From: a virus
Strand: one strand, 5' to 3'
Virus record (IMG/VR): IMGVR_UViG_3300017991_000056
Location: 62,001 to 126,000 of that record
Length of the DNA: 64,000 bases
Each line of letters starts with the position of its first letter. The stretch's first letter is position 1. The notes beneath the pieces were generated by a model that was not told the DNA's origin, ran no database searches, and saw only the letters and a program-made list of their open reading frames with translations. A program made the position numbers and the translations under genes. Of this stretch, positions 40,666 to 48,077 are shown in pieces.

Positions 40666-41673
40666 ATGGCTGACAACGTGGTCATAGTGGGAGTGAGACG
40701 GGGGCCGTCCCTGGTTCCGGTCGGCGAGCTGCGTCAGATGGCGGGGCGTGCCGGGCGCGTCCAGGGAGGCGCCGACGCCCGCATCGAGGTGGTGGTGTCC
40801 CCCGAGGACGCCGACTACGCCGGAGAGGCGCTGTCTCCAGGAGGGGACCCGGTCGTGGGGTCGGCCATGGGGGACGAGGACGTCATGGCTTTCCACTTGC
40901 TCCCCGAGATATGCGCTGGAAGGGTCCGTGGGGGTCGCACGGCGGCCTTGTGGCACTCGCGCGGCTTCCATGCGGCGCTGGGGTTGCCGTCGCCGGTCGA
41001 CGGCGCAATGGGGCTTCTGAGGGACTGTGGGGCGATCGAGGAGTCGACGGGGAGGGTCGTGGCTACGTCGCTTGGAAGAGTGGCGTCGCTGATGTACTTC
41101 CATCCGGTGGACGTGGCGGCGTGGGCGTCCAACTTCGACGAGGTGTTCAGGCTCGGGGCCGAGGACGACGACCTGGCTGCGGCGTGGGCTCTCGGGAGCG
41201 TCCCGTCTTCGAGGAGGTCGGGCGATCTGTCCGGGAGGTTCTGGGTGGCCGGGAAGTTCAAGGACGAGCTTCCGTCAGGTCTGGAGCCAGTGGCCGGGTC
41301 GATCGTGAACTGCGTCCTGTGGTGGTCTCTGGTAGGGGGGCCGTCCGTCGGCCCGCTGAGGGGGCTGTCCCTCCAGCTCCGCGAAGACAGGCAGAGGGTG
41401 TTCGGCGCGCTGAGGAGGCTTGACAGGGAGGTGGGCCGGTGGGGCAGGTCGGACTACTTCGACCGTCTGGAGTTCCAGGTGGAGAAGTCGATCCCGGTTG
41501 AGCTCGTGCCCCTATGCCGGCTGCCCGGCGTCGGGAAGGGCATGGCCATCAGGTTGTACGAGATGGGGGTCGAGGGTCCGGAGGCGGTTCTGGCGGAGGC
41601 CGGCGTGGAGGGTCCGAGGAGCGACGAGGAGACGGGCATGATTGCCAGGGGGCTGGCTGATGGTCTCTGCTGA
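40666..41673 (+). CDS. Ski2/Hel308-like helicase, C-terminal part (motif VI, winged helix, HhH)
   Basis: 335 aa, ATG 40666. It begins A-D-N-V-V-I-V-G and quickly reaches motif VI Q-M-A-G-R-A-G-R, so it continues the helicase ended at 39890. The following 200 residues resemble a winged helix and ratchet domain, and the end has a helix-hairpin-helix: C-R-L-P-G-V-G-K-G-M-A-I-R-L. It cannot hydrolyse ATP alone because motifs I-V are missing. Overlaps the next gene by 14 bases. Confidence 0.85.
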   Translation: MADNVVIVGVRRGPSLVPVGELRQMAGRAGRVQGGADARIEVVVSPEDADYAGEALSPGGDPVVGSAMGDEDVMAFHLLPEICAGRVRGGRTAALWHSRGFHAALGLPSPVDGAMGLLRDCGAIEESTGRVVATSLGRVASLMYFHPVDVAAWASNFDEVFRLGAEDDDLAAAWALGSVPSSRRSGDLSGRFWVAGKFKDELPSGLEPVAGSIVNCVLWWSLVGGPSVGPLRGLSLQLREDRQRVFGALRRLDREVGRWGRSDYFDRLEFQVEKSIPVELVPLCRLPGVGKGMAIRLYEMGVEGPEAVLAEAGVEGPRSDEETGMIARGLADGLC

Positions 41674-42115
41674 CAGGGCGGTCAAGGCTTTGAGCCGATG
41701 CTTCCGGAGCGGGAGCACGAACCGGATCATGGTTGAGAGGCTGCTTCGGGTGAGGGGCGGCGTGGACGTCTCTAGCCTGGAGGGGTTCGTTGGCGGCGAC
41801 AACTCGGCGTGGGTCAGGGCGGACGCGTCGAGGGTGGTGGCGTCCAAGGGGCGTTCGGAAGTGGTGGTGGATGCGGCCAGGGAGGAGTTGGAGCCCAGCG
41901 TGCTTCGGGAGATGTTGGGGGCGCTGGGCGCCCGTGGAGAGGGGCCTCTGGAGGAGCTGGCGTTCTTGCTGTGCGACGAGGAGAGGCCGGGCGTGAAGCA
42001 GATGGCGATAAGGATGTTCAAGGAGGCTGGAAGGAGCGACTGCATGATGCCGCTCCTGCTTTCCAGTTCCAAGGATGAGGTGGCGATGGCCAAGCGGTGC
42101 ATCAATGGACGATGA
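41660..42115 (+). CDS. HEAT-repeat-like hypothetical protein
   Basis: 151 aa from ATG 41660 inside the helicase 3' end. All-helical, with repeated patterns such as L-E-E-L-A-F-L-L-C-D-E and V-K-Q-M-A-I-R-M-F-K-E-A that resemble HEAT repeats. Overlaps the next gene by eleven bases. Perhaps an accessory to the recombination proteins nearby. Function unknown. Confidence 0.5.
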   Translation: MVSADRAVKALSRCFRSGSTNRIMVERLLRVRGGVDVSSLEGFVGGDNSAWVRADASRVVASKGRSEVVVDAAREELEPSVLREMLGALGARGEGPLEELAFLLCDEERPGVKQMAIRMFKEAGRSDCMMPLLLSSSKDEVAMAKRCINGR

Positions 42116-42779
42116 GATCAAGAGGACGCCCATACCCGAGAGCAGCGTCGAGCGGTTCATGGTGATAGTTTTCTCGATGGTGGAGGATTTCGGCATCGAC
42201 GAGCTGCCGGAGGTCTACAGGCAGGTTGAGATGCTGGGGGAGGCGGTCGACCGCCATATCTGGGAGCAGCGCCACAAGGTCTCGCCCCAGAGGCGCGTCC
42301 ACAATGACAGGAAGCGGTTCATCTCGATCTTCAAGGCGCGGTACCTCCAGCTCATGGACCTGGAGTACAGGCGCAAGATAACGCCGGTCGACTCCAAGTT
42401 GATGAACCAGGCCAACAGGACGCTTCGGGACGAGGGGCACGACGCGGAGTCGTACCTCCGCTGGCTGTTCGAGGAGTACCTGGTTGACAATCCGAAGTTC
42501 TGCCCTCCGTCGCTCAAGCAGGTGTGCAGCAATTTCTTCTTGCACAAATTCATCTTCGAGAGCCGTCAGATGGGGTCCGTGCAGGCCGAGCAGGACGCAC
42601 AGGAGAAGGAGGCGCACGACGTTGTTTCCAGGGGGCGCGTGCTGCTTCGGTCGGGAATAGGAAAAGAGGACAGCGAAAAGGTCCGGAAGGCTCTCAAGGA
42701 CTACTCCGAAGGACGTATAATATTGCATGAGCTGAGAAGGCTCGTGGAGGCAGTCGGAGAGACGAACTTGGCAGATTGA
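42105..42779 (+). CDS. Hypothetical helical protein in recombination cluster
   Basis: 224 aa from ATG 42105; the frame extends upstream into the previous gene without a ribosome site. Helical and charged, with Y-R-Q-V-E-M-L-G-E-A-V-D-R and a conserved-looking core S-L-K-Q-V-C-S-N-F-F-L-H-K-F-I. Resembles no family I can name. A promoter-like TATAAT sits near its 3' end. Confidence 0.5.
   Translation: MDDEIKRTPIPESSVERFMVIVFSMVEDFGIDELPEVYRQVEMLGEAVDRHIWEQRHKVSPQRRVHNDRKRFISIFKARYLQLMDLEYRRKITPVDSKLMNQANRTLRDEGHDAESYLRWLFEEYLVDNPKFCPPSLKQVCSNFFLHKFIFESRQMGSVQAEQDAQEKEAHDVVSRGRVLLRSGIGKEDSEKVRKALKDYSEGRIILHELRRLVEAVGETNLAD
42716..42721 (+). promoter_or_regulatory. Putative -10 element in ACGTATAAT motif
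   Basis: TATAAT in CTCCGAAGGACGTATAATATTGC, 75 bases before the start at 42796. A slightly divergent member of the GCGTATA(A/G)T set. Confidence 0.45.
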
Positions 42780-42795
42780 GGTAGGAGGATCGGAA

Positions 42796-43410
42796 ATGGG
42801 CGTGGTGGAGAACATCATAGCGACGTGCGAGAACCTTGGTTCGATAGAGCTGAACGGCATCAGGCTGGATACGGCGGACCCTCGTCTCCTGGATGTTACC
42901 GAGATGGACCTGGACCGGCACGTGGCGATGCAGCCGGCGGCGATAGCCTACTTCGGGACGCTCCGGAAGGACGCCGCGAGGGCCGTGGCCAACTGCAAGA
43001 AGGCCTATGACCGCTGGAGGAGGCCGAGGTACGTCGTCGCGAGGGCGGTGGTCGACTCCAGGTCGTCCGCCAAGTCGACGGTGAAGGTCGAGGAGGTCAA
43101 GGCCCAGCTGGAGATCGACAACGAGGCGGAGGTCGTGAAGTGGGAGGAGCGCCTGGACAGGCTCCAGCGTGAGATGGACACCCTCGACAACTGGTATGAG
43201 GCTTGGAGGCAGAAGTCGTTCACGATCCGCGAGCACGCTCAGATTGAGGAGGACGGCCTGTACAATTCGAATCCCAGCATGGGGAGTGGATACGACAAGG
43301 GTGCCGGCAGGTCCAGGGTCTCGACGCCGCAGGCGCCGGTCTCCAGGGCCGAGCGGGTGCGTGAGATGATAGGCAAGAGGCGGCAGGGTGCCGCCGAAAC
43401 GGGCCAGTAA
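42796..43410 (+). CDS. Putative recombination accessory protein (UvsY-like position)
   Basis: 204 aa, ATG 42796 after AGGAGG. Helical, with K-K-A-Y-D-R-W-R-R-P-R-Y and later W-E-E-R-L-D-R-L-Q-R-E-M-D-T-L-D-N-W-Y-E-A-W-R-Q-K-S-F-T-I-R, a pattern I associate with phage proteins coded beside SSB and RecA. That neighbourhood suggests a mediator loading recombinase onto SSB-coated DNA; the assignment rests on context and pattern, not on proven homology. Confidence 0.5.
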   Translation: MGVVENIIATCENLGSIELNGIRLDTADPRLLDVTEMDLDRHVAMQPAAIAYFGTLRKDAARAVANCKKAYDRWRRPRYVVARAVVDSRSSAKSTVKVEEVKAQLEIDNEAEVVKWEERLDRLQREMDTLDNWYEAWRQKSFTIREHAQIEEDGLYNSNPSMGSGYDKGAGRSRVSTPQAPVSRAERVREMIGKRRQGAAETGQ

Positions 43411-43435
43411 AGGCAGAAAGGCAAAGGAGGCGGTG

Positions 43436-44638
43436 ATGAGCGTTCTGGACAAAATCAGGAAGTTGAATGAGCGGCGGGCCCGGGAGGGCCGGGGTGGCGG
43501 TCGGGTCAACGGGATTTTTCACAACTGGAAGGATGGCCCGAATGTCATCAGGCTCGTCAGCGGCGGGTTCCTGGAGGTGAAGACTCACTTCGTGGCGCCG
43601 TCGACGAGCAGGGGCGACCGGGGGCTCTGCCAGCCGGATGCCTTCAAGGGCGACCGGGACCATCGCATCTCCAAGGTGGTGAACTGTCTGAACTGGAACC
43701 TTGATTCCGAAGAGGCGGCGGAGGTCCAGACGTGCCCCGTCTGCGAGCTCCATGCCATCGCGAGGATGGCTCTCCAGGAGAGTCCGACGCCCGAGGAGAA
43801 GAAGTTCTTCGAGGAGCTTCTGTCGGCGACGCGGCCGCGCGACTCCTTGAAGTGGAACGTGATCGACCGTGACGACCCGTATGTCATCCAGCTTGGCGAG
43901 GATGGCTCCGAGAGCAAGATTCTCGGGTTTAAGATTGCCACCATCGGGATGGAGGCGTGGAACGACATCCAGGGCATCTTCGAGCAGTGCCAGTTTGACA
44001 TCTCGGACGACGACGAGGGCATCGACATTTGCGTGACGCGCGGCAAGAACGCGATGCGCACGGTTTACTCCGCGCAGGCCGTGCTGGAAGGCAAGGGCCT
44101 GAAGGTGACTCCGCTCACTGACGAGGAGAGGGCGCTTCCGAGGCAGGACCTGAAGGCGAGGTGCGGCAAGATGACCAAGCGTGAGGACATCATGGACGCG
44201 CTCCATGGCGACCTTCGCGAGTTGCTGGACCTGAATGCGGATGACGCGCCGGTGGCGCCTCCGGCTCGCCAGGCTCCCGCGGCTGCGCCGGCGGCCCAGA
44301 GACAGGCTCCGGCCGCGCCCCGAAGGCAGGCTCCGGCGGCCGCGCCGGTGGCGGATGACACCAACGACGCGTTTGCCGAGCCTCCGGCTGCTGTCCAGGC
44401 TGCTGCTCCGGCTGCTGCCCCGGCTGCTGCCCCGGCTGCGACCCCGGCTGCTGCTCCGGCTGCGGCCCAGGCTGCGGCGGCAGTGGCAGCCGCTGCTGTC
44501 GAGACTGCTCCGGCGGCTGACTTTTCGGAAATCGACCCGAGCACCTGGCAGTGCTTCGGGACGGCTGACGAGAACGAGACTGAGTGCAAGGGATGTCCCT
44601 TCCTGAAGGCCTGCGTTGCCAAGCGCGACCAGGGTTGA
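43436..44638 (+). CDS. gp32-like single-stranded DNA-binding protein with added C-terminal zinc module
   Basis: 400 aa from ATG 43436 after AAAGGAGG; upstream in-frame ATG 43388 overlaps the previous gene and is less likely. The first 250 residues resemble T4 gp32-type SSB: V-I-R-L-V-S-G-G-F-L-E-V-K-T-H-F, then C-P-V-C-E-L-H. Then an Ala/Pro/Gln-rich linker of about 110 residues. The C-terminus is not the usual acidic tail but C-F-G-T-A-D-E-N-E-T-E-C-K-G-C-P-F-L-K-A-C, a zinc module also found at 38551. Likely coats ssDNA for the adjacent RecA and polymerase. Confidence 0.7.
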   Translation: MSVLDKIRKLNERRAREGRGGGRVNGIFHNWKDGPNVIRLVSGGFLEVKTHFVAPSTSRGDRGLCQPDAFKGDRDHRISKVVNCLNWNLDSEEAAEVQTCPVCELHAIARMALQESPTPEEKKFFEELLSATRPRDSLKWNVIDRDDPYVIQLGEDGSESKILGFKIATIGMEAWNDIQGIFEQCQFDISDDDEGIDICVTRGKNAMRTVYSAQAVLEGKGLKVTPLTDEERALPRQDLKARCGKMTKREDIMDALHGDLRELLDLNADDAPVAPPARQAPAAAPAAQRQAPAAPRRQAPAAAPVADDTNDAFAEPPAAVQAAAPAAAPAAAPAATPAAAPAAAQAAAAVAAAAVETAPAADFSEIDPSTWQCFGTADENETECKGCPFLKACVAKRDQG

Positions 44639-44654
44639 CGACGAGAACCATGAC

Positions 44655-44681
44655 GGATGGGAGCCTTTTGGCTCCCGTCCG
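44655..44681 (+). terminator. Hairpin between SSB and RecA genes
   Basis: CGGATGGGAGCC pairs with GGCTCCCGTCCG around a TTTT loop, one G.U pair. The downstream sequence is only moderately T-rich (CTTCTTTAG), so it may terminate weakly, or attenuate or protect the transcript. Confidence 0.55.
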
Positions 44682-44702
44682 CTTCTTTAGGGAGGCGAGG
44701 AC

Positions 44703-45827
44703 ATGGCGAAGGCCGACAGGAAGGCGCCGAAGACGCGGGAGCAGCAGATAACGGCGATTTGCAAGGCGATCAACAGTGGTGATTTCGGAGGTGAGAACAA
44801 GGACGCGGTGATGTGGCTCGGGTCGAGGGACAGGATCGTCCTTCCCCGGTTCTCGTCGGGATGTATGGACCTGGACGACGCCATGGGCGGAGGCTATCCG
44901 GAAGGGCGCTTCATCGAGGTGTTCGGTCCGGAGAGCAGCGGCAAGACGACGATTCTCCTTCATGCGATCGCGGAGTACCAGAAGGCGCATCCGGAGCGGG
45001 ATGTGGCGATGATAGACACCGAGTTCGCCTTCGACGAGGAGTACGCCGAGAACATTGGTGTCAACACGAAATGGCTGATCGTGAGCCAGCCGGACGACGG
45101 CGAGCAGGCCCTCAACGTGGCCCAGCAGATGATGCAGCTCGGCGTTGGCTTCATCGGTGTTGACTCCGTGGCGGCGTTGACGACGAGGGCGGAGATCGAG
45201 GGGGCCATGGGGGACGTCCACGTCGCCGAGCAGGCACGGCTCATGAGCCAGTCGCTCCGCAAGCTGGCCGCGGAAGTCAAGCGGCGTCGGGCGACGATGC
45301 TCTGGACGAACCAGATGAGGGACAAGATCGGGGCGTCGTGGGGAGAGCAGACCACCCAGCCTGGCGGTCGGGCTCTCCGGCACTGGGCGTCCATCCGGAT
45401 CAGCATGGCGAGGATCTCCTCCGTGAAGGAGGGGCCGAAGGAGAACAGGGTCGTGGTCTGCACGAAGCATCGGGCGGAGGTCAAGAAGAACAAGTGTGCC
45501 GCACCCTTCCGGAAGGCCGACTTCTATATCACGTTCGGCCACGGCATAGACGTGGTGGCGGCCATCCTGGACGCGGCCATCTCCAAGGGGGTCGTGGACA
45601 AGAGGGGGTCCTGGTTCTCGTTCAAGGGGGAGCAGCTGGGGCAGGGTCGAGTCCAGGTCTTGGAGATTCTCAGGACCGACAAGGAATACTGCCGGAAGAT
45701 CGAGGACGCCACGCACCTGGAGCATCCGCCGGCGCCGGAGCCGGAGGAGGGTCCTGACGGCGTGGAGCGGGTGCCGGTCACGAGAGGGGCGATAGACGTG
45801 GAAGCGACGGTGGTAAATGATGTCTGA
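44703..45827 (+). CDS. recA: RecA recombinase
   Basis: 374 aa, ATG 44703 after GGGAGGCGAGG. Walker A is G-P-E-S-S-G-K-T-T near residue 75, Walker B-like F-I-G-V-D-S-V-A-A-L, and L2/central features W-T-N-Q-M-R-D and Q-P-G-G-R-A-L-R-H follow, all diagnostic of bacterial-type RecA rather than UvsX. The C-terminal 60 residues are acidic/proline-rich. It forms a cluster with the SSB and the exonuclease gene, which it overlaps. Confidence 0.9.
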   Translation: MAKADRKAPKTREQQITAICKAINSGDFGGENKDAVMWLGSRDRIVLPRFSSGCMDLDDAMGGGYPEGRFIEVFGPESSGKTTILLHAIAEYQKAHPERDVAMIDTEFAFDEEYAENIGVNTKWLIVSQPDDGEQALNVAQQMMQLGVGFIGVDSVAALTTRAEIEGAMGDVHVAEQARLMSQSLRKLAAEVKRRRATMLWTNQMRDKIGASWGEQTTQPGGRALRHWASIRISMARISSVKEGPKENRVVVCTKHRAEVKKNKCAAPFRKADFYITFGHGIDVVAAILDAAISKGVVDKRGSWFSFKGEQLGQGRVQVLEILRTDKEYCRKIEDATHLEHPPAPEPEEGPDGVERVPVTRGAIDVEATVVNDV

Positions 45828-46734
45828 GGGACCAAAGCTGCTGCTGATCGACGGGAACAACATGGCCCATCGCGTCTTCTGGGCGAACCAGAAGAAGAAC
45901 CTCGCTTACAATGGCAGCTCGACGGGGCTCGTCTACGGCTTCGTCAGGCAGCTCGTGAGTCTCCACAAGAAGTGGCCGCACCATTTCCGGATTGTCGCCT
46001 GGGACACCGAGGGGGGCAGCGCGAGGCGCGTGGCCGAGTCGAAGGTGGGTGTCGAGGCCGGCGTCGTGCCGGAATACTACAAGCAGTCCAGGAGGGAGAA
46101 GGAGAAGCCTCCCGAGATCGAGGACATGTACGAGCAGATGGACGTTCTTCGGGACGGCCTGGCCGTGACCAACACCCTCCAGGTCGCGATGCCCGAGGTG
46201 GAGGCGGACGATATTCTCTACACTTACGCAAGATGGGCGGCCCGCTGGGCCGGGTCGGCGGTGATCGTGTCGTCTGACCAGGACTTCTACCAGGCCATCG
46301 GGGATGGCGTGATCGTCTACGACGCCATGCGGAAGGAGACGTGGAGCGAGGAGCGGTTCGAGATGGAGTTCGGCTTCGCGCCGCGGCTTTGGGTCGAGGC
46401 CGGGGCGATCATGGGCGAGGTGGGGCCGTCGAAGGACAACATCTACGGAGTCGACGGGTGGGGGCCCAAGACCACCTACAAGTACGTCAAGGAGCATGGG
46501 GGCATCTCGGGCATACGGGCTGCGATCCTGGCGAAGAGCAAGGTCGGCAAGAAGGAGCAGGTCTTTCTCGACAGCGGGGAGAGGCTCAGGCTGGCCGAAT
46601 CGCTCAAGAGGATGGACGTGGTGCCCGTGCCGAGGGCGAGGATGACCAGGAAAGTGGACCCGAAGAAGGTTGAGGCCTTCTTCCTGAAGTTTGGTTTCGC
46701 CAGCCTGCTCAAGGAGGCCTGGAGGCTCTCATGA
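45817..46734 (+). CDS. 5'-3' exonuclease (FEN/T4 RNase H-like)
   Basis: 305 aa, ATG 45817 or 45820. Contains L-L-L-I-D-G-N-N near the start, V-A-W-D-T-E-G, E-V-E-A-D-D-I-L (the acidic metal cluster), V-S-S-D-Q-D-F-Y-Q and a helix-hairpin-helix segment S-K-D-N-I-Y-G-V-D-G-W-G-P-K-T, all expected in Pol I-type/FEN exonucleases. Removes primers or resects ends, fitting a phage that lacks a Pol I in this window. Confidence 0.88.
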   Translation: MMSEGPKLLLIDGNNMAHRVFWANQKKNLAYNGSSTGLVYGFVRQLVSLHKKWPHHFRIVAWDTEGGSARRVAESKVGVEAGVVPEYYKQSRREKEKPPEIEDMYEQMDVLRDGLAVTNTLQVAMPEVEADDILYTYARWAARWAGSAVIVSSDQDFYQAIGDGVIVYDAMRKETWSEERFEMEFGFAPRLWVEAGAIMGEVGPSKDNIYGVDGWGPKTTYKYVKEHGGISGIRAAILAKSKVGKKEQVFLDSGERLRLAESLKRMDVVPVPRARMTRKVDPKKVEAFFLKFGFASLLKEAWRLS

Positions 46735-47333
46735 CGGGGGCCGTCACGGCTTACAGGAGGTTGAGGACGCGTGCCACCGTCGTCAGGGACGAGGGTGGCT
46801 ACGAGCTCGGGGCGGGCCATGCCAACCCGGTGCTCTTCGAGGAGTTCCTCGGGGAGATGCTTGAGGCGGGTTTCCCGGCGGTGGTGTGGGAGCCGTTCTC
46901 GGTCCCGGACGGGACGCCGGCGTCCTTCGAGCTGTGCGACGACATCGGCGTGGAGCTGGTGTCCCACAGCGTCAGGTCGGGGGTCCCGAGGGTGGTGGAG
47001 GCAGACTCCACGGTGATGGGGCCCGGAAGGGAGATAGGGGGCATGTTCGTCCATCCGCCGTATTTCGGGTGCAACCCGTTCTCGCAGGTGGAGGGCGAGC
47101 TCTCCATGGCGGCGGACGAGGCGTCTTACCGGGCCGCTCTGTCGAGGACGTTCTCCCTGGGGCTGGCGGCGATGGAGAGGGGAGGCCTGGCGTGCGTCGT
47201 GGGACGCCGCTACAGGAGGGTGGTCGAGGTGAAGCTGGACGAGTGGATGGCTGAGGACCTGGAGGACGTTGGGTTCTCTCTCTGCGCGGTCATGATGAGC
47301 GATCCGGACGTGGCGATATTGGCGAGGACATGA
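46731..47333 (+). CDS. DNA methyltransferase-like protein
   Basis: 200 aa, overlapping the exonuclease stop. The key motif is F-V-H-P-P-Y-F-G near residue 104, the [DN/H]-P-P-Y catalytic loop of N4-cytosine/N6-adenine methyltransferases, followed by M-E-R-G-G-L-A-C-V-V-G-R-R-Y-R resembling a later strand. The SAM-binding F-x-G-x-G motif is not obvious, so it may be a reduced or partner-dependent enzyme. Target unknown. Probably protects phage DNA from restriction. Confidence 0.65.
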   Translation: MTGAVTAYRRLRTRATVVRDEGGYELGAGHANPVLFEEFLGEMLEAGFPAVVWEPFSVPDGTPASFELCDDIGVELVSHSVRSGVPRVVEADSTVMGPGREIGGMFVHPPYFGCNPFSQVEGELSMAADEASYRAALSRTFSLGLAAMERGGLACVVGRRYRRVVEVKLDEWMAEDLEDVGFSLCAVMMSDPDVAILART

Positions 47334-47334
47334 C

Positions 47335-47892
47335 ATGAGCTACAGGATAGGTTTGGTTGGCGCGGGGGGAACCGGGAAGTCGACGCTGGCGAGGATGCTG
47401 GCGGAAAAGCTCGGGCTGCCGCTGCTGGCGTCGAAGTGCGTTACCCAGGAGATACTGGACCGGGACGGCTACGATTATGGCTCGGGCATCCAGATAGAGA
47501 GGTTCCTGGCGAACAGCCACAGGCAGATCGAGCTGGTCAAGAGGACCTTTCAGGCCTACGAGGGTATCGAGTTCTTCGTGACGGACAGGACGGCGATAGA
47601 CCTGGCGGCCTACGCCCTCTGCGAGCTGAACGACTCCGCCCCCGAGACCCTGAAGAAGGTGTTCGAGTTCTGCAGGGACAGCGTTGGGTCCTACACGCAT
47701 CTCTTCCTCTGTCCGCGGGGGAGCCTTCCGATGGAGAGCAACAGGAGGAGGACGCTGAACCCCTGGTACCAGTTCCTGATCCACACCATCGAGCGGGGCA
47801 TCGCCGAGGACTGGAAGGTTGGCCTGACCGAGCTGAAGAAGGAAAGCGTCGAGGAGAGGGTGGCGGAGGTCAGGTCCTGGTTGAAGGCGTAA
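47335..47892 (+). CDS. P-loop kinase/ATPase
   Basis: 185 aa, two bases after the previous stop. Walker A G-A-G-G-T-G-K-S-T at residues 9-17, and a central V-T-D-R-T-A-I-D-L-A-A-Y, as in small nucleotide or NadR-like kinases (AAA_28 type). Possibly a nucleotide or nicotinamide-riboside kinase; substrate cannot be read from the sequence. Confidence 0.65.
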   Translation: MSYRIGLVGAGGTGKSTLARMLAEKLGLPLLASKCVTQEILDRDGYDYGSGIQIERFLANSHRQIELVKRTFQAYEGIEFFVTDRTAIDLAAYALCELNDSAPETLKKVFEFCRDSVGSYTHLFLCPRGSLPMESNRRRTLNPWYQFLIHTIERGIAEDWKVGLTELKKESVEERVAEVRSWLKA

Positions 47893-47895
47893 TAT

Positions 47896-47908
47896 TCGTT
47901 TTATATCC
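47896..47908 (+). promoter_or_regulatory. Putative promoter motif TCGTTTTATATCC (second copy)
   Basis: Exact repeat of 8059-8071 in the gap upstream of the FtsZ-like gene. It suggests that this GTPase is expressed from the same promoter class as a transcription unit in the structural region. Confidence 0.5.
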
Positions 47909-48077
47909 TGACAGTTGTGTAGAGCGGTGCCACGCCGAGATGGAGGAAGCCATGAGCGGTAAGGGAGAGGTGCTTCACGGTTCGCGGTTCGTCCGTGACG
48001 GACTTGCGGGGGCCGAGGGGGGAGGACATGCCGAGAGGCGCAGGGTTGTCATATCGCGAGACAGCGAGGAGAGCGCA

